NCBI GenBank assembly: GCA_000231825.2
Contig: JH720346.1
Location: 259,260 to 323,259 of the forward strand
Source: Tetrahymena elliotti 4EA
Taxonomy: Eukaryota > Ciliophora > Oligohymenophorea > Hymenostomatida > Tetrahymenidae
Length of the DNA: 64,000 nucleotides
Reading direction: 5' to 3'
Positions within the stretch are counted from its first letter, which is position 1. Each line of letters starts with the position of its first letter. The translations under genes and the position numbers were made by a program. The notes beneath the pieces were generated by a model. The model did not search any database, was not told the origin of the DNA, and saw only the letters and a program-made list of their open reading frames with translations. This document shows, piece after piece, positions 47,012 to 60,567 of this stretch.

Positions 47012-50000
47012 ATGATTATATATTCTCTCATTTTAATCCTGTTAATAATCTTATTAATATCACCTCTTATTATAAGAAGTGTCATCAAAAGATCTATTGA
47101 CTATTTCGATTTTAAGCTTTCTGATTACAATTATTTTAAGGACATTTTGGCAATATTTCCTTATGGGTCAGACCCTATTATCCAAAGGATAGCGATTTAA
47201 ATACCATCCATTAAGATTTCTTATTAGAATAAGAAGTTCATCTTAATCATTAATTAGTTAAAAGTTTACTTGGATTTGAAGGTAAATTCTTGTTTCTTCA
47301 AATGAATTAATTTCAATCATTAAATAAGGATTAAATATTTAAAATAATTTTGCATTTTCTCATACGGTAAAGTAATATTTTTGAAACAAAATCTTTTTTT
47401 TAAATAGGAAAATCATCTCTCTTAAATTGATGGATTTAGAAATACAAAAATAGATAAAAGCAAGATTTTAAAAAACATAGAAACAATTATCAGATAAATC
47501 ATTGAAGAGTACAAAGTAGTTGATTAATCATCAAGCAAAAAGGTAGAGCTTAGGCAAAGCTAATATTAAAGATCTAAATCAGGAGTCATCAATTTCATAA
47601 TGATGGTGATTTTATAGGTTGTAGAACTATAAGTGGACAAATTGCAATTATCAATTATTGAGAATAAGAATTAGCAGCCAATCCATGAATTCAAGCAAGA
47701 AAAAACACAGAGATAAATTTCACATATGTTCAAGCTTTTTACCACTAATCGCTTATACAAGTTTAATCTTCCAGGTTTTTCATTTTCAACTCTAATTAAT
47801 AAAGTAAGTAGCTTTTATAGATAGAATAATTTAGTTAATTTAAATTCTAGCAAAACATCAATCTTAAAATATTTTAGATAAATTTTTTAGAAATTTAAGA
47901 AAGAATTTAGTTTAATGGTAATTTATATAAAACAGGATGAGAAATTAGAGTTAATAATTAAAGCTAAGATGTTTCATGGTTACTTGATGAATGATTTTAC
48001 TCAAAAATTAGATAAATGTATTATTATTGAATAGCCTTAAGTTAATTTTCACATGCCTTTTGGCTTTACATCTGATGATTGCATAAATGGGTCTAAGATT
48101 TTTATCTAGACTAAGCAAGTTACTTGTGAATTCTCACCTGCTACTTGCAATGCTTACAAATATATCAAAGTAATTATTTACTTGTTTAAATAGAGTTAAG
48201 AAATACATCATTTTATTTTATTAAAGTATTTTAGGACATACCAAGCTAGATTGCTTAAGTTTATCAAGAATGATTTGGTTGTTAAAGAAAAACCTTCAAG
48301 GAGTCCTATGCCAGAGTTAATAGATGTTAATATCCCTTTAGTTAAAGCTAAATTCTTTAAATTAGATAACCAAATATCTGAATAAGAAGGATTTCTTAAA
48401 GATAATAAATGCAGTGAAGTAGATTTGTTATTAGAAATGGTTCAAGTTTAAGTCATTACTTAACTTCATGAATACACTATCGTCAAAGAAATTATATAAG
48501 TTGATTTTTCAGATATGAATATCAATGCTCTTACTACCACTAAAGAATCTATTCAACTTAGTCATTTCTAGAAGGGTTCTTATTATACATGCAGAGATTA
48601 TGAGTTGAAATCACTTAAAGTTTTAAAGACATTAGATAATTTTGGAGTAACTACTTTTTTTCAGATTTAAATTATTTTTGATTAATGTTCTTTTATTTTT
48701 ATTCATAGTAATTGAAATCATAAGTTCATATTCATCCAATCATGTTCTAGTTGTATGAGGCATACATAAATATTAATCAAAGACCTTACTTGGAATTTGA
48801 TTTTGAATTATACAAGACTTGTTTAATGAAGTATATTGAAGAATGCAAGAAAAAGTATTTATAAGATATGAAATTATCCTTCTCAAACAGTGTAAATACT
48901 CTATATGGTCAATAGAATTATTAGTAAAACAGCAGTAATTAATCGTCAAATACATCAACACCTGCAACTAATTAAAATAGTTAATATTTAAATATTGCTA
49001 GTCAATAAAATAGCAGTAATAACTTAAAAAGCTAAACAATTTTAAACAACCAAATCAAAGACCTAAAATTATCTGAATACTTGATTGTTGATGACAAGAT
49101 ATTATTAGAAACTATTCTCAATACTGAAAATGTCTTAGAAAAAGTTACTGTTCCATATCTTGAATAAGAATTTAAGACAGATTTTGTGGAAATGTATTCC
49201 TACTGTGGACTTTCTAAAATATCTTTAACAAGCAATAAACCAAGATATTTTTGTGTACAAAAAGAAGAAAATTCTGTCTATTAGGGTATTCATTAATACA
49301 CATTTAACAATCTCCTTCTAGAGAAATTTGCTTCTCAATCTGAACAATCTGAGAAAATATTTACAATGGAATCTTTCTAGCAGGACACCACAGAAAACAA
49401 TGAAACTATTTTGTGTAAAAATTTATAATTTGGATGAATGATAAAATTCATTTTTTGAAAAATATAAAAAGAAAATATGAAATTTATGCTTTTGTAGGTT
49501 CAAATCAAGGAAGAAACATTTAAAGATGTTCTTGATATTAAAAATAATTTTGATATTGACTATTTGGATGAAGTCAGAAAGAAAAAATTTGTTAATCCTT
49601 ATTAGCCGCCAGATCCTTTTAGCAAGCCATCAAAAATAGTAAAATAAAAATATATTTTTTTCTTTACAAAAATAAAATATAATTTGTATCGATATAAATA
49701 GTCTCTCGATTTCAACCAATTCAAATTTTAATATGAGTTCAATGATGGCTAAAATGTTTAGTTGCTATGTGATTTCTTAGGAAAAAACACAGAGGGCAAT
49801 TTTAAGTCTATTGATTAAAAGACTATACTCAAAAGCATTAAATTAAAAATAGGAATGAGAAATTAATCGGACATTAAGAGAAAATAATATTGTGAGAAAT
49901 ATCATAAAAATGTTAAAATACAAGATTAAAATCTTTTCAAACGCAGTGAGAAACTAAAATAATAAAATAAAGCAGAATAGTAAGTTAATAATAAAATCTA

Positions 50001-53000
50001 AAATTGTGATGAATAAGAAGAAATAAGACCAAGAAATTCAAGATTATATGACTCTATGTATTAAGATGATAATGAGTAAGAAGAATATAAAAAAAATGAT
50101 TACAAACCAAAAAAATAAACAATAGAGGAACCAATTATAACAGAAAAATATGAATGCGACTGCTATGTTTAAGACAACAGAGAATATGATATATTTGAAA
50201 TTAAGCACATTGAATACTCAATTAAGTCTGTTGTTCCTTAATCAACTCATCAAAACAATGAAGATTATAAGCATAAACTAGAAAATGAACTCATTTTTGA
50301 TACTTTAACTTTAAAAATCCACCAAGACATGAAATACTTAACTGATTACTTCTAAGAGTTAAAAGAAAGTACAAACAGAGTCAAGGATTTTTCTCTTCAG
50401 GTAAATGAATATTCCATTTTTGTTCATTAATTTATTAAACAATTTAATCATAAATTCAATTTCATAAATTAATTTAAACATTTAATCAATTCATTCATAA
50501 ATCCATTGAAGAAAATTAATTCAAAATAAAATTGAGTTAATTTAAAAATTGGGTTATTCATTAAAAATTAATTTACTTCTTTAGTTTAAATTTTAAACAA
50601 ATGCCCAAATAAATTTTATTCATTTATTTAATAATTTATCTTTAATTTAAATATTAATTTATCTTTAATTTAAATATTAATTTATCTTTAATTTAAATAT
50701 TAATTTATCTTTAATTTAAATATTAATTTATCAGTTCATTCAAAATTTATTGATTCTCCCTCCTAATAATTGATAAAAAAATTTCTTTTATGAATTAGCT
50801 TATTTGCTAATTTATGTGATTAGTTTTTGATTAAAAATGTTTTTGTTAAATTTAGTTAAATGTGAAATTCCCAAAGAAAGAAAAGAAGGAAGTCTAAGAA
50901 GATTTTAACTAATTTTTTAAAGAGCCATTCATAATTTTATGGAAGAACCTTTCAATAAGCTTAGAGGAATAGAGTCAGAATACTTAGTTGATGAACTTTT
51001 AGGCTTTTATCAGAAATTATTTGTAGTAAGATTTACCTTATAATGAAAGACATATTTTACTAGAATTAAGAGATAAAAAGTAAGTCAATCCGCTATTTTG
51101 CTTTTCATGCTAGTCTCTTACGCTCTAGCTAAAACCTCTTAAATTTGCTACTAATTTTAAATCAATTATAAATTTCATCGCTGACGTTGATAGTTTTGCT
51201 AAAGTTAATTTCAAGAAAGAAACCTTTGAATAATTTAGTAGTTTAGATGGTAAATTATATTTATTTATTTAAATTTATCATTAAATTAATTTTCCAAAAT
51301 AAGTCGAGGCAGGTTTTATTGATGCTAAAATGACAATTAGAGATTATCCTATCCCACTCTTATTTATGGAGAAAGGTAGAATATATCTATAGGCTATTTT
51401 ATCTCAGCTTAAAATCTAATATAAGGAGCATTCCTTAAGGGTATTTTACAATCTTCTCACTGAATTTGGTGATTTTGATTTAAATCTTGGTCTTTGCCAA
51501 GCTTCAGGTGTACATGAAATTCTCAAAAGAATTAAAGAACTTACTTCATCAAATAAACCTAAAACCAGCTCAAGAAATTCAACTTAATAATAATAGTTAT
51601 TAACAAGGGATAAGAGTGGAACAATTCAAACTACTAGTGATAATCAGAACACAAGAACTAAGTAATTAAGTGCTAGCTTTTAAAATTAATCAACAGAAAA
51701 GAAATAAATTGATCAAAAAAGCAACTATTTAGATGATAAATCTAAGAAATCTACATTTTAACTTTCATATTGGGATAGTATTCGTTTATGCTATCATGGA
51801 AAGATTTTAATGAGTAAAGACTCTATTTTAAACTTCAACTTATTGACAAGCATCTATCCATATTAAAAGGAATACTTGAAAGTAATTTTCATTTTTCAAT
51901 TCTAGATATAAAATTATTCATTTTTTAACCAAAAAAGTTTACTATCAAACAATCATTCTTTATGATTAGAGGGGATAACATTAAATTTTACTGCTAAGAT
52001 GTTTCTATAAAAAGAAAGCCTAGACCTGAAAATGAAACTCATGCACTGAAGATCCCAATGGTAAATATCATTATATATTAGGTTTAATTTTGTTTATATG
52101 AAATTATTTGAAATATTTAATAGATTTAAGCTGAGTGTGAATTAAATTGGAATAGAACTATTGATAACCATTATGTAGCTTCTTACAATGAATTTAGTTT
52201 GAAGTAGTTTGTTTCTAAAAATTTGAGTATCTTCTCTAAACTAAACTTGCCAAGAGTTGAACCTATTTAAAACATAAATTAAAAAGAAAAAAATAAAAGC
52301 AAACCAAGAAAATCTTTGAATGTAAATTCTTTATAGACTATTGCTAAAAATATTAAATACATTTTTAAAAAGAAATTCAAAAGAATAGTAAAGAATAGCG
52401 AAGTTCCTTTCATTCACTATCAAGCAGATTTCATCTAGTGGTTTAAGAACTTACCACAATTGAGAAGAGATCAGCTTTATTTATATAATATTGGCATTAA
52501 ACGTTATGAGACCAATGAAAATGAATTTCTTAAAAACCTAAAAGAAAAAGATTTGCAAAATCAATTTGATGAAAACGAAAACTAAAAAGATAAATCTCCC
52601 AATAAAGACAAAAACTTCTAAGATACTGAATAGGCAAATGATGATTTCGAAGAACAAGAAAAAGCTTTAGGAGTAAATATAATTAATTCTTTTTTAAAAT
52701 AAAAAAACAAAATAATTATTTTTTAAAACTAGAAAAATACAGATTTCTTTTCACTCTTCATTTACACAATTAATTTACAATTAAATTCCAAGAATGTCAA
52801 ACAAAATATTTTAAAGCACATTTCTGAAATAAAAGTTCGTGGGCTTATGTCTTCTACAAGAGTAATTTTTTCAAATCCTAAACATAAAATAGTGTCTGAT
52901 CCTGAGGAGAGTGATGAATTTTAAGCAAAATAAGATGAGTTAGATCCTATCATCGGTAATTTATATTTTTCAATATTTTATATGAATCTTTTTTTAAAAA

Positions 53001-56000
53001 ATAAAAAGGAATGCAATTTGTATTTGATTGTATACAATTGTCTTTTAACATTTTCCATAAACCTAACTCAATCAATTCTGCCAATTAATCTTTCAAAATT
53101 CAATCTGGATATGGAAAATTAGATTATATGTATGGTTCAGTCTTCAGATAAAAAGCCAACCTCTTAAATCTCGATCCAAAGTAATTTAGAAGAAGCAGAG
53201 GTAACTAAAAATATTTCTTTATATTAAGGATAATTTATTTTGATACATAAAAGACATGTAAAAATGCTTAATTCAAGCTTTTATTAAAAAGAGCAAAGCA
53301 ATTTTCTTCATTTGTCTTTTACAATAAATAAAATTTACTCTACTAAACTAACAATTAAAAGATCAAAAGAGTTCAATGCACAATCCTTCTGTCTTTTAGG
53401 AATATTTTGGATTAAAGGATGTTTAGATGGCTAAGGATATGATGATTTTCAAAATTCATTAAGAACTTTATACTAACTTCAAATAAATGTCAAGTATTAT
53501 CTAAATAGATGAAGATAAGCTTAAAATACCAAAAACAGACTACTCTAGATCAAACGATGCAGATGAAAATGAATAATAAAAATCTTCAGATCAGGTTGAT
53601 GACTCTGAGCCAGAATATAGGGAGAGAAATAAGACAAGCGCTTAAGTTATTATAGAATAACCAATAATAAAAATTAATAATCAACCATTAGCAGCTGAAA
53701 ATATTTAAAATGCAGATTCAAAGGATGATGTGAGATTACGTTAGAAAACAATTTACCTTAAAGAAGTCAGTCTTTAACATATTCAAGAAAGTTAAGAAAC
53801 TGAAGAAAATATATAAACTTATCAATAAATGTCTTATGCTAGTTAAGAAATACAAGAAGATGATGGTTCAAAAAACAGCCTAAAATCAATGGAAAATTAA
53901 CACAAAACAGAATTAGCTTAAAATCTAGCTTAAATCATGAAAGAATAGTAGGATGAGTAGAACCAAAAAAACAATAATTCAAAAAACACTCCTGAAAAAC
54001 CATACAAATTAAGTGGAGATTTATCAGATACTAAATCAGAATTAACAACTGCATTTTCTGATTAGCAATATTTAAAAATAGAAAAAGATGATTCTCATTC
54101 AATTAAAAATGTTGCATTATCTTAACAAAATAGTGATCCTACAGAAAAAAATATTAAACAAGAGGGAAAACAAGTAATATAATCTCAATAAATGAGTTAA
54201 TCATAAAGAAACTCAGATCCATCTGTCAAAAATGAAATAAAGCACTCTTAAAGTCAGCCCAAGCTCTTCCCAATAAAAGTAAATCACAATAGATCATCAT
54301 AGCACCATAATCACTACAACAATCATGAATAGAAACCTCAAGAAGTACCAAACACTTAAAACTAAGAAGATTTTGACTTCAATGTATCTAGTATTTTCTT
54401 TAGCTCTGATAGTCTTGTATATGAATAAGATAAATAGTTAGGTTTCGAAGTATAAATATAAGGTAATTTCAATTCTTCATCTCAAAAAACTATTTTGAAA
54501 TTCAATATTTTATGACCTTTATCTCACATTTTTTAAAAACAAATTTATTATCATTCAACATTCAAAAGGTGTAAGTTTAAAATAGTTTTCATTTTTCAAA
54601 ATCATTAAAAATAATTTAAGCAATTAGTGTTTTTCAAGTATAATATTACAAATAACTATAATTTGATCAAAATTACTGTTTTTAGGACATAAAATTATGT
54701 AATATCCATAAAAATTTCTAATCATTCAAAGAAATTTGTTAAAAATAATTTAAGCATCGCATCCTGCTCATTTTGAATTAGAACATGACCTACAATTTAT
54801 TTGATTAAAATTTCATTTTTCTGAAATAAAATCATGCAATATTAATAAGCATTATCATTTCAAAAATTAAGATATTTTTAATCTTAATTGAATTTTATTC
54901 AAAGAATTCCCACATCCACATGTCTAATTTTTCATTTAACTTAATGAATAGATGAAAATGGCGTTATGCATAAAGAAATCACTCCAAATTAAGTAATTAA
55001 AAACTGTTTGTCATTCAAAGGATGCAAACTTTTAATTACTTCTCAGCTGAATAATATTGTGAGCAATGTCTTGTTTCCAAGTGAGTATGTGGAGGAAAAT
55101 GCTCAATACCTTAAGAATGAGACGAAGAATGCTTAGAATCAAGCATCATCTGAATCTAAAAATGAAGAAATAATTAAAAAAAATGAGATAAATTTGATAA
55201 ATAAAAGAATGCAACTGACTGCTGATAGATCTGATGGAAAGATTCAAACGCGTTTAAAATTTGTGCTTCAAATAGAAGATCCTTAATTTAATTTGTATTA
55301 CAAACAACAAAAGAATTAAATGATTTTAACTTCAAGAGAAAAATGTTTTATGATTATTTAATCACATCAACTTCCATATGACAAGTAAAAGATTGACATG
55401 AAACACAATTTCAAGTTATTCTTTAGAACTCTTGATTGTTTTTCAGTCAGAAAAGAAAATTAAAAATCAACAGTTAGATGGGTTTATGATTATGAAAAAA
55501 CCCATAATATTTACCATATAATAAGAGCTACTCATGCTGTTATTAATTACACTAGCTTTAATTTGGAATAAAGTATTGTTGATTTCTCCAAGCCTTACAC
55601 ATAAGAATTAATGAGAGCAAGACGTAATGTCAGCTTAGAAAAATCACCATAAACAGACGATGACTACATTTACAAATGGAATGGAGTAATTAATTCATGT
55701 ATTCATAAACATTTACAAATTGTTATTTTACTTCCTATCAAAAGCATCCAAGATCAAAAGGTTTAGATTTGAGAGTGGAAAATTTATATTCTGAGATTGA
55801 AAGCATAGACTATCATTGCTTTATCAAAACTTTAGAATTCTTTTCTTTGCTACTTCAATCAGAAGCAAGGTTAATTTTATTTATATTTTTGTTTTAGTTT
55901 TTTCAAATTAATTTTGTTTTGTTAATAAATTGATTAGATAATAACTATGGACTCATTAGTTTGAATAAAAGATTAATGAACTTAAAAGAAATGGTAAAAA

Positions 56001-57040
56001 TTAGGTGATAGCTCATATACAGAATCACCTTCATCAAAAGCAATAAGACAGCAGATAATAAAACAGTCACATTTCTTACTTTTTATAGACATGTATTATC
56101 AAAATTTTAGATTCACATAGAAAACCTTTCTTAGATTTCCGTCTTCCTAGTTTGAAGTCTTCGACAATAAATTATTCAAATAACACAGTAAATTATGATA
56201 ATTTTCTATTTATGATTATATTGAAAAATATTTAACTTTTATTAGGGTCATTTCTCATTAATTTTTGGATAAGTCACATTAAAAAATTTAATGGAAGATG
56301 GAGATTATAAAGACATGATTTAGTATTAAGGAAACGATTTATAAATTAGAATAGAACATGACTTTGTTGACTTAAGGGGTATAAATCAAAATACTGAATG
56401 GAGAGCATATAATAGATTTGAGTGCTTCATTCCTCCATTAATAGTTAAGCTAACAGAGAATATCTTTGATCCAATTTATTTATTCCTTTTCTAGGAAGAG
56501 TAAGCTCCTACTCCAACAAATTCAAAATCAGAAAAATCTAATCACTCTTAGAGTGCCAGGTCTAGCTATTATAACAACTCTCCAACAAAAACATCATCAA
56601 GTTCATAAGAAGAAATTATTGTCCATTATTATTTTGGTAAAGTTATTGTTAAAGACTTACGTATATCTCTACATTACAAATCAGCATCTTCTTTAAAGGT
56701 AAAGGCTTAACTTTTATTATAGAATTTTCTGACTAGAAAATAAATCTATTTCTAGTATTTAAAGCATATCAGTTCCGATTGCTAATAATTTTTCATTTTA
56801 TTTAAATAGCGTTTAAATGGTGTTTCAGCTATCATTAAACCATACACTAGAGAAAATATTTTCAATACAAATAAGGAGTTGTTCGATGACTTTGTTGCCT
56901 TCTTGAAAAAGCAAGTTTACTCACAAATCTTTTCACTTTTGGGATAAAAAATATTTGGCTATTCAATAAATCTGTAATTTATCAAAATACTTTTTAATGT
57001 TATTTTAAATCACTTCATTTATAAAAATAGAGAGAACTGA
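47012..57040 (+). CDS. BLTP2: Bridge-like lipid transfer protein, Hobbit/SABRE/FMP27 (BLTP2) family
   Basis: Very large repeating-beta-groove protein thought to carry phospholipid along a hydrophobic channel at ER-plasma membrane contacts. The start at 47,012 is the first ATG after an in-frame TGA and opens with a hydrophobic anchor (MIIYSLILILLIILLISPLI), as in family members. Diagnostic regions: YWDSIRLCYHGKILMSKD (about 51,760-51,815; the GFWDK-type block), a block near 52,850 (RGLMSSTRVIFSNP), EDPQFNLYYKQQKNQMIL (about 55,280-55,330), and the C-terminal Apt1-like part WRAYNRFECFIPPLIVKL (about 56,400-56,455) with VIVKDLRISLHYKSASSLK and FLKKQVYSQIFSLLGQKIFG. A Gln/Ser-rich insertion fills 53,500-54,400. 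Roughly 15 introns; one (about 50,400-50,840) carries a 23-bp minisatellite. TGA 57,038-57,040. Roughly 2,700 residues. The family is well supported; some exon edges are not. Confidence 0.85.
50633..50732. repeat. 23-bp minisatellite in a BLTP2 intron, about 4.3 copies
   Basis: The unit aatttatctttaatttaaat plus att repeats head to tail with no mismatch that I can see, inside the intron that follows DFSLQ. It is the same kind of exact short array as at 32,929-33,038, with a different unit. Confidence 0.9.
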
Positions 57041-57177
57041 CTGAATCCAGTTAATAAACAGATTAGCTCTTTATAATATAAAACAATATATTTGAAAGAT
57101 GGTTAATGTTTTCCAATTATTTATGTGTTTTTCAAGTTAAATTAATTAATTAATTAAAAAATAAGTAAAATATTTTC

Positions 57178-57339
57178 ATGTTAGATACAATTTATTATTA
57201 ACTTTTATCCATTTATCAAAGTATATCTTTTCTTTAAAAAGAATTAAATTTAGATCCTTTTAGATATATTCCATCATTTATTAATAAATTAACTAAACAT
57301 CTAATAGATGATAATATGTGGAAATGGAATAATGAATGA
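57178..57339 (+). CDS. Candidate tiny protein or terminal exon (53 residues)
   Basis: ATG 57,178 to TGA 57,337-57,339. The peptide has natural composition, including two Trp near its end: MLDTIYYQLLSIYQSISFL, then LDPFRYIPSFINKLTKHL and MWKWNNE. It lies 138 bp downstream of the BLTP2 stop on the same strand. I tested joining it to the BLTP2 gene through donors near 56,973, but the phase does not fit. It could be a free small gene or the last exon of an unseen transcript. Confidence 0.3.
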
Positions 57340-57683
57340 TATCTTTTGATTTTATTATAATTTAGGTCGATAAAAAAACTGTTAAATTAAAAAATAAATA
57401 CTGCCGTTTACACTTATTAAATAATAATAATAATAAGCCCCAATTAGAAAATAGGAAAAACTAATAATTTCAAGATTTTTTTAAATCTTTTAGGTTTTTG
57501 TAAAATAAGTTAAAATTATCAATTTTGTTATTTTTTTATATTAACTTTGTTATTTCATAGCAATTTTAAAATTATTTTGTTAGATTTTAGATTAATTTAT
57601 TTTATTATACTTTTGTTCTCAATAAAACAAAAACAGGTTAGAATCATTCTATAAATTGCAGATTTTATAGGAGAAAAATAAGA

Positions 57684-58180
57684 GGTCTAAGAGTAATATG
57701 GTGTTTAATGGAATATTAGTAAGCTTAAAATGAAGATTTAAATTAACTGTACTTAATAGTTGAAGTCGATAAAGCAAATAAAAAAATCGATAAAGCTAAT
57801 AAAAAAATAAAAAAAATATTCAATGAAGAGGGAGAAATCAATTAAAGATTAAATTAAGTTAATAATTAGTGTGTTTTTTAGAAAATATATTTTGATTAAT
57901 TGGGCTAAATTATATCTATCATTTTTTTCTATAAAAAAAATTACAGGTCTAAGAGTTTTATAGTATTTAATTGAATATTAGTAAGCTTAGAATTTAGATT
58001 TAAATTAACTGTACTAATTAATTTAAAGCGTCTAAGTCGATAAAGCAAATAAAAAGATTAAAAAAATATTCAATTAATAGAGAGAGAATTCAAAGAAAGA
58101 TCAAATTAAATTAAAAAGTTAATGTGTTTTTTAGAAAATATATTTAGATTAATTGGGCTAAATTATCTATCATTTTTTTA
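57684..58180. repeat. Tandem duplication, period 262 bp, two copies
   Basis: Copy 1 begins ggtctaagagt at 57,684 and copy 2 at 57,946. Both continue through tttaattgaatattagtaag-like text, aattaactgtact, gtcgataaagcaaataaaaa, gtgttttttagaaaatatat and attgggctaaattat. Identity is high (about nine in ten by eye in the best blocks) with small insertions. A shorter internal copy of the gataaagc-aataaaaaa word occurs in copy 1. No protein frame is shared by both copies. Confidence 0.85.
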
Positions 58181-58544
58181 ATGAAGGTAGGTTGGTAGGT
58201 ATAAATGAAAGACTAATTGAATTATAAAAGTAAAAGAACAATTAGTTGAAATGATGTGGTTCTACTGAGAATATAGAGTATAGTAGGAAAGTAATATATG
58301 ATTAATTTATTGGTTTGGAGAGAAGAAAAGAATAATTCCATCCAGCGCTAATTATTTGGTGAATAATAAGAATTAATTGATATCCAATATTCTTAAAGTA
58401 TTTTCTGACAATAGTCTTTTTCTCAAATAATTAAAAAAAAGAAAAAAATATCAGAAAATTTGCATTAGTAAAGTTAATTTGATAAGTTAGTAAGTAAGTA
58501 GAAAATAGATAGATAGACCTTAAATAAATTTTAAGTCTAAATTC

Positions 58545-59084
58545 ATGGAAGAAAGTAAATTCAATATTTAACAACCGAGAAGAGATAAAACTACTAAAGA
58601 AGGTTTACTTACTAAAATAGGCTCTCTTCCACAATTTAAACTTGACTTCTCTAAGGCGCAACAGCTAGAGGAACCAGGAAAATACAAGAAAGAGATGCTA
58701 ATAAAAAGTAAAATAAATTTTATCAGCTCCAAGACCAAAAAATGTGAAAAAGATAATGAAACTCTATTTTCTAACTACAGAAATTTATATGAAAAAAGGT
58801 ACAAAATATTTACATGATCATTTTGAATATTAATTTATCTATCCGGCATGCAAATGCTTTTTTATAACTTGACAAAAACTATTTTTTTTATTTTAAATAG
58901 CTTCTCTGCTCCAACTCCATACTATAATTTAGCAGATGATAATAGTAGCACTAAGCTATATAACTAGATAAACTAATTTGACTTCACAAGCTCCTCGTAA
59001 GCGAGCCAAGCTATAAGCGATACCTTTTCGAGCTAAATTTAGAATGAACACGCAAGCAACGATTAGTCTGATTACACTAATTGA
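58545..59084 (+). CDS. Small hypothetical protein (one intron)
   Basis: ATG 58,545; exon 1 ends at 58,798 (NYRNLYEKS across the junction), a clean intron runs 58,799-58,900 (gtacaa...aaatag, 102 bp), and exon 2 runs to TGA 59,082-59,084. The protein has about 145 residues. The first half is basic (MEESKFNIQQPRRDKTTKEG, LPQFKLDFSKAQQLEEPGKY); the second half is Ser/Gln/Asn-rich (FSAPTPYYNLADDNSS, TSSSQASQAISDTFSS). No membrane segment, signal peptide or known domain. Composition is clearly coding against the AT-rich flanks and the intron keeps the frame, so a real gene is likely. Function unknown. Confidence 0.75.
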
Positions 59085-60567
59085 TTTAATTTTAAATAAT
59101 CTTTAATTTTCTTTAATCTTTATTAAAAAAATACTCTAAATAATGAACTCAAAAAAAAACCACTCTTATAATAATAAAATTGTTTTCAATTAAAGCTTAA
59201 ATCTTTGCTGAGCTTTAAGTTAATACCTATAAAAATACTAAAACAACTAACTAATAAAACCCCTATTCAAAATATTTTTATTTTTTCCTTCAAAAAAAAC
59301 AAATATTTTTGTTTTTAAAAGAGAATGAGTCATAACAACAACATTCTTTAATAATAACAACAACAACAATAAAAACTAACTGAGAAAGTACTAAAATATT
59401 AAATTTCTGCCTGTATCTTAAAAATTGCTTCTTGTCAATCTATCTTTCTATATAAAATAAGCATTAAATTAATTAATCAACCAATAAATCAATTATTTCA
59501 CTTGATTCCTTAAAATCTTTTGTGTAAACCTAATTTATCATTAAATATATTCCTTACTACTGGTTGGAGTTAAATGAAATAATTACTAAAGATTAAGTTT
59601 AGCAACAATTTAAAATTCCAAATCATTTTATCGAGCTTTTGATGCTAGCAATTACAAAACAAATGACCTGCATCTAGGCCTGATTTTAATTAATTCAGGG
59701 TAAAAACATAATTAAAAAGCTATCAAAAAGATGTTTAAATTTTATCTTTTCATGCATTATAAAAAGAAATCTAAATTTTATATATTATGTTTTTAATTTT
59801 CTATCAATTAATCTTTTCATCTTACCATTAATTATCTATATATATATATCTTTTAATTTATTTCAAACATTTTGAAAATCTAAGTCTTTGTATGGATAAT
59901 CATAATTTATAAAATAGATTAAAAAAAATAAATTATTTTTTAATAAAGATTAACATTCAACTACTATGGATAATCATAATTTATAAAATAGATTAAAAAA
60001 ATAAATTATTTTTTAATAAAGATTAACATTCTACTACAAATACTTTAATTATAAAAGAAAAATTTTCCAATTCCTAACAAAAAGCTTCTAAATGTTACAA
60101 AAATGAGAGAAATATTTTTCAAGATTCTAGCAAAAAACTACTTCAGTAGTCATTTTTATTCATTAAAAATGATAAATAATAATTTTTACGAGGTTATAGA
60201 AGGATTTTTATTCATAATATTTTTAAAATAGAACTAAATTTGTAAAGAAAAATAAGAATTTTATTAATGAGATAAAAAGGATTTAAAGTTTTTAAAAATG
60301 GTTCAACAACAAAATATTTTTAATTTGTTAATTTGTTATGTTGATGGAAGACACAGAAAGTTTCAGATGAAAAATAAATTTTAAAAATAGAAAAGAGAAA
60401 GATTTATTTTAATAACTAAATAAGCATGTAATTTTATGAAAAAATATGACTTTGATTAGTAATCATTTATTTTAAATGGTCGTATATTGAATATTATAAA
60501 TACTTTGTAACAGAAATTGTATTTATTTATTATTTTGAAGTGCATATTTACAAAAAAACAGTTGCTT
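59085..60567. other. Intergenic between convergent small genes
   Basis: 1.5 kb of AT-rich DNA between two facing 3' ends. It contains a caacaacaa/aataataac-type simple stretch near 59,335-59,375, a tatatata run near 59,835 and the 74-bp duplication at 59,891-60,039. No gene seen. Confidence 0.55.
59891..60039. repeat. Tandem duplication, period about 74 bp, two copies
   Basis: tatggataatcataatttat at 59,891 recurs at 59,965, and both copies run on through ataaagattaacattc. They are almost identical, differing by one A in a poly-A tract and a few bases at the end, so the duplication is recent. Confidence 0.9.

Larger units (their letters stand above)
57041..58544. other. Intergenic with a small candidate frame and a 262-bp duplication
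   Basis: 1.5 kb between the BLTP2 stop and the small gene at 58,545. Two items stand out and have their own entries: a 53-residue frame (57,178-57,339) and a tandem duplication (57,684-58,180). From 58,240 to 58,544 lies the probable promoter of the next gene, without a recognised element. Confidence 0.5.

Noticed and set aside
57038..57339. Extending the BLTP2 gene into the 53-residue frame
   Set aside because: The donors I could find near 56,970 leave the wrong phase, and the existing C-terminus already matches the family end.
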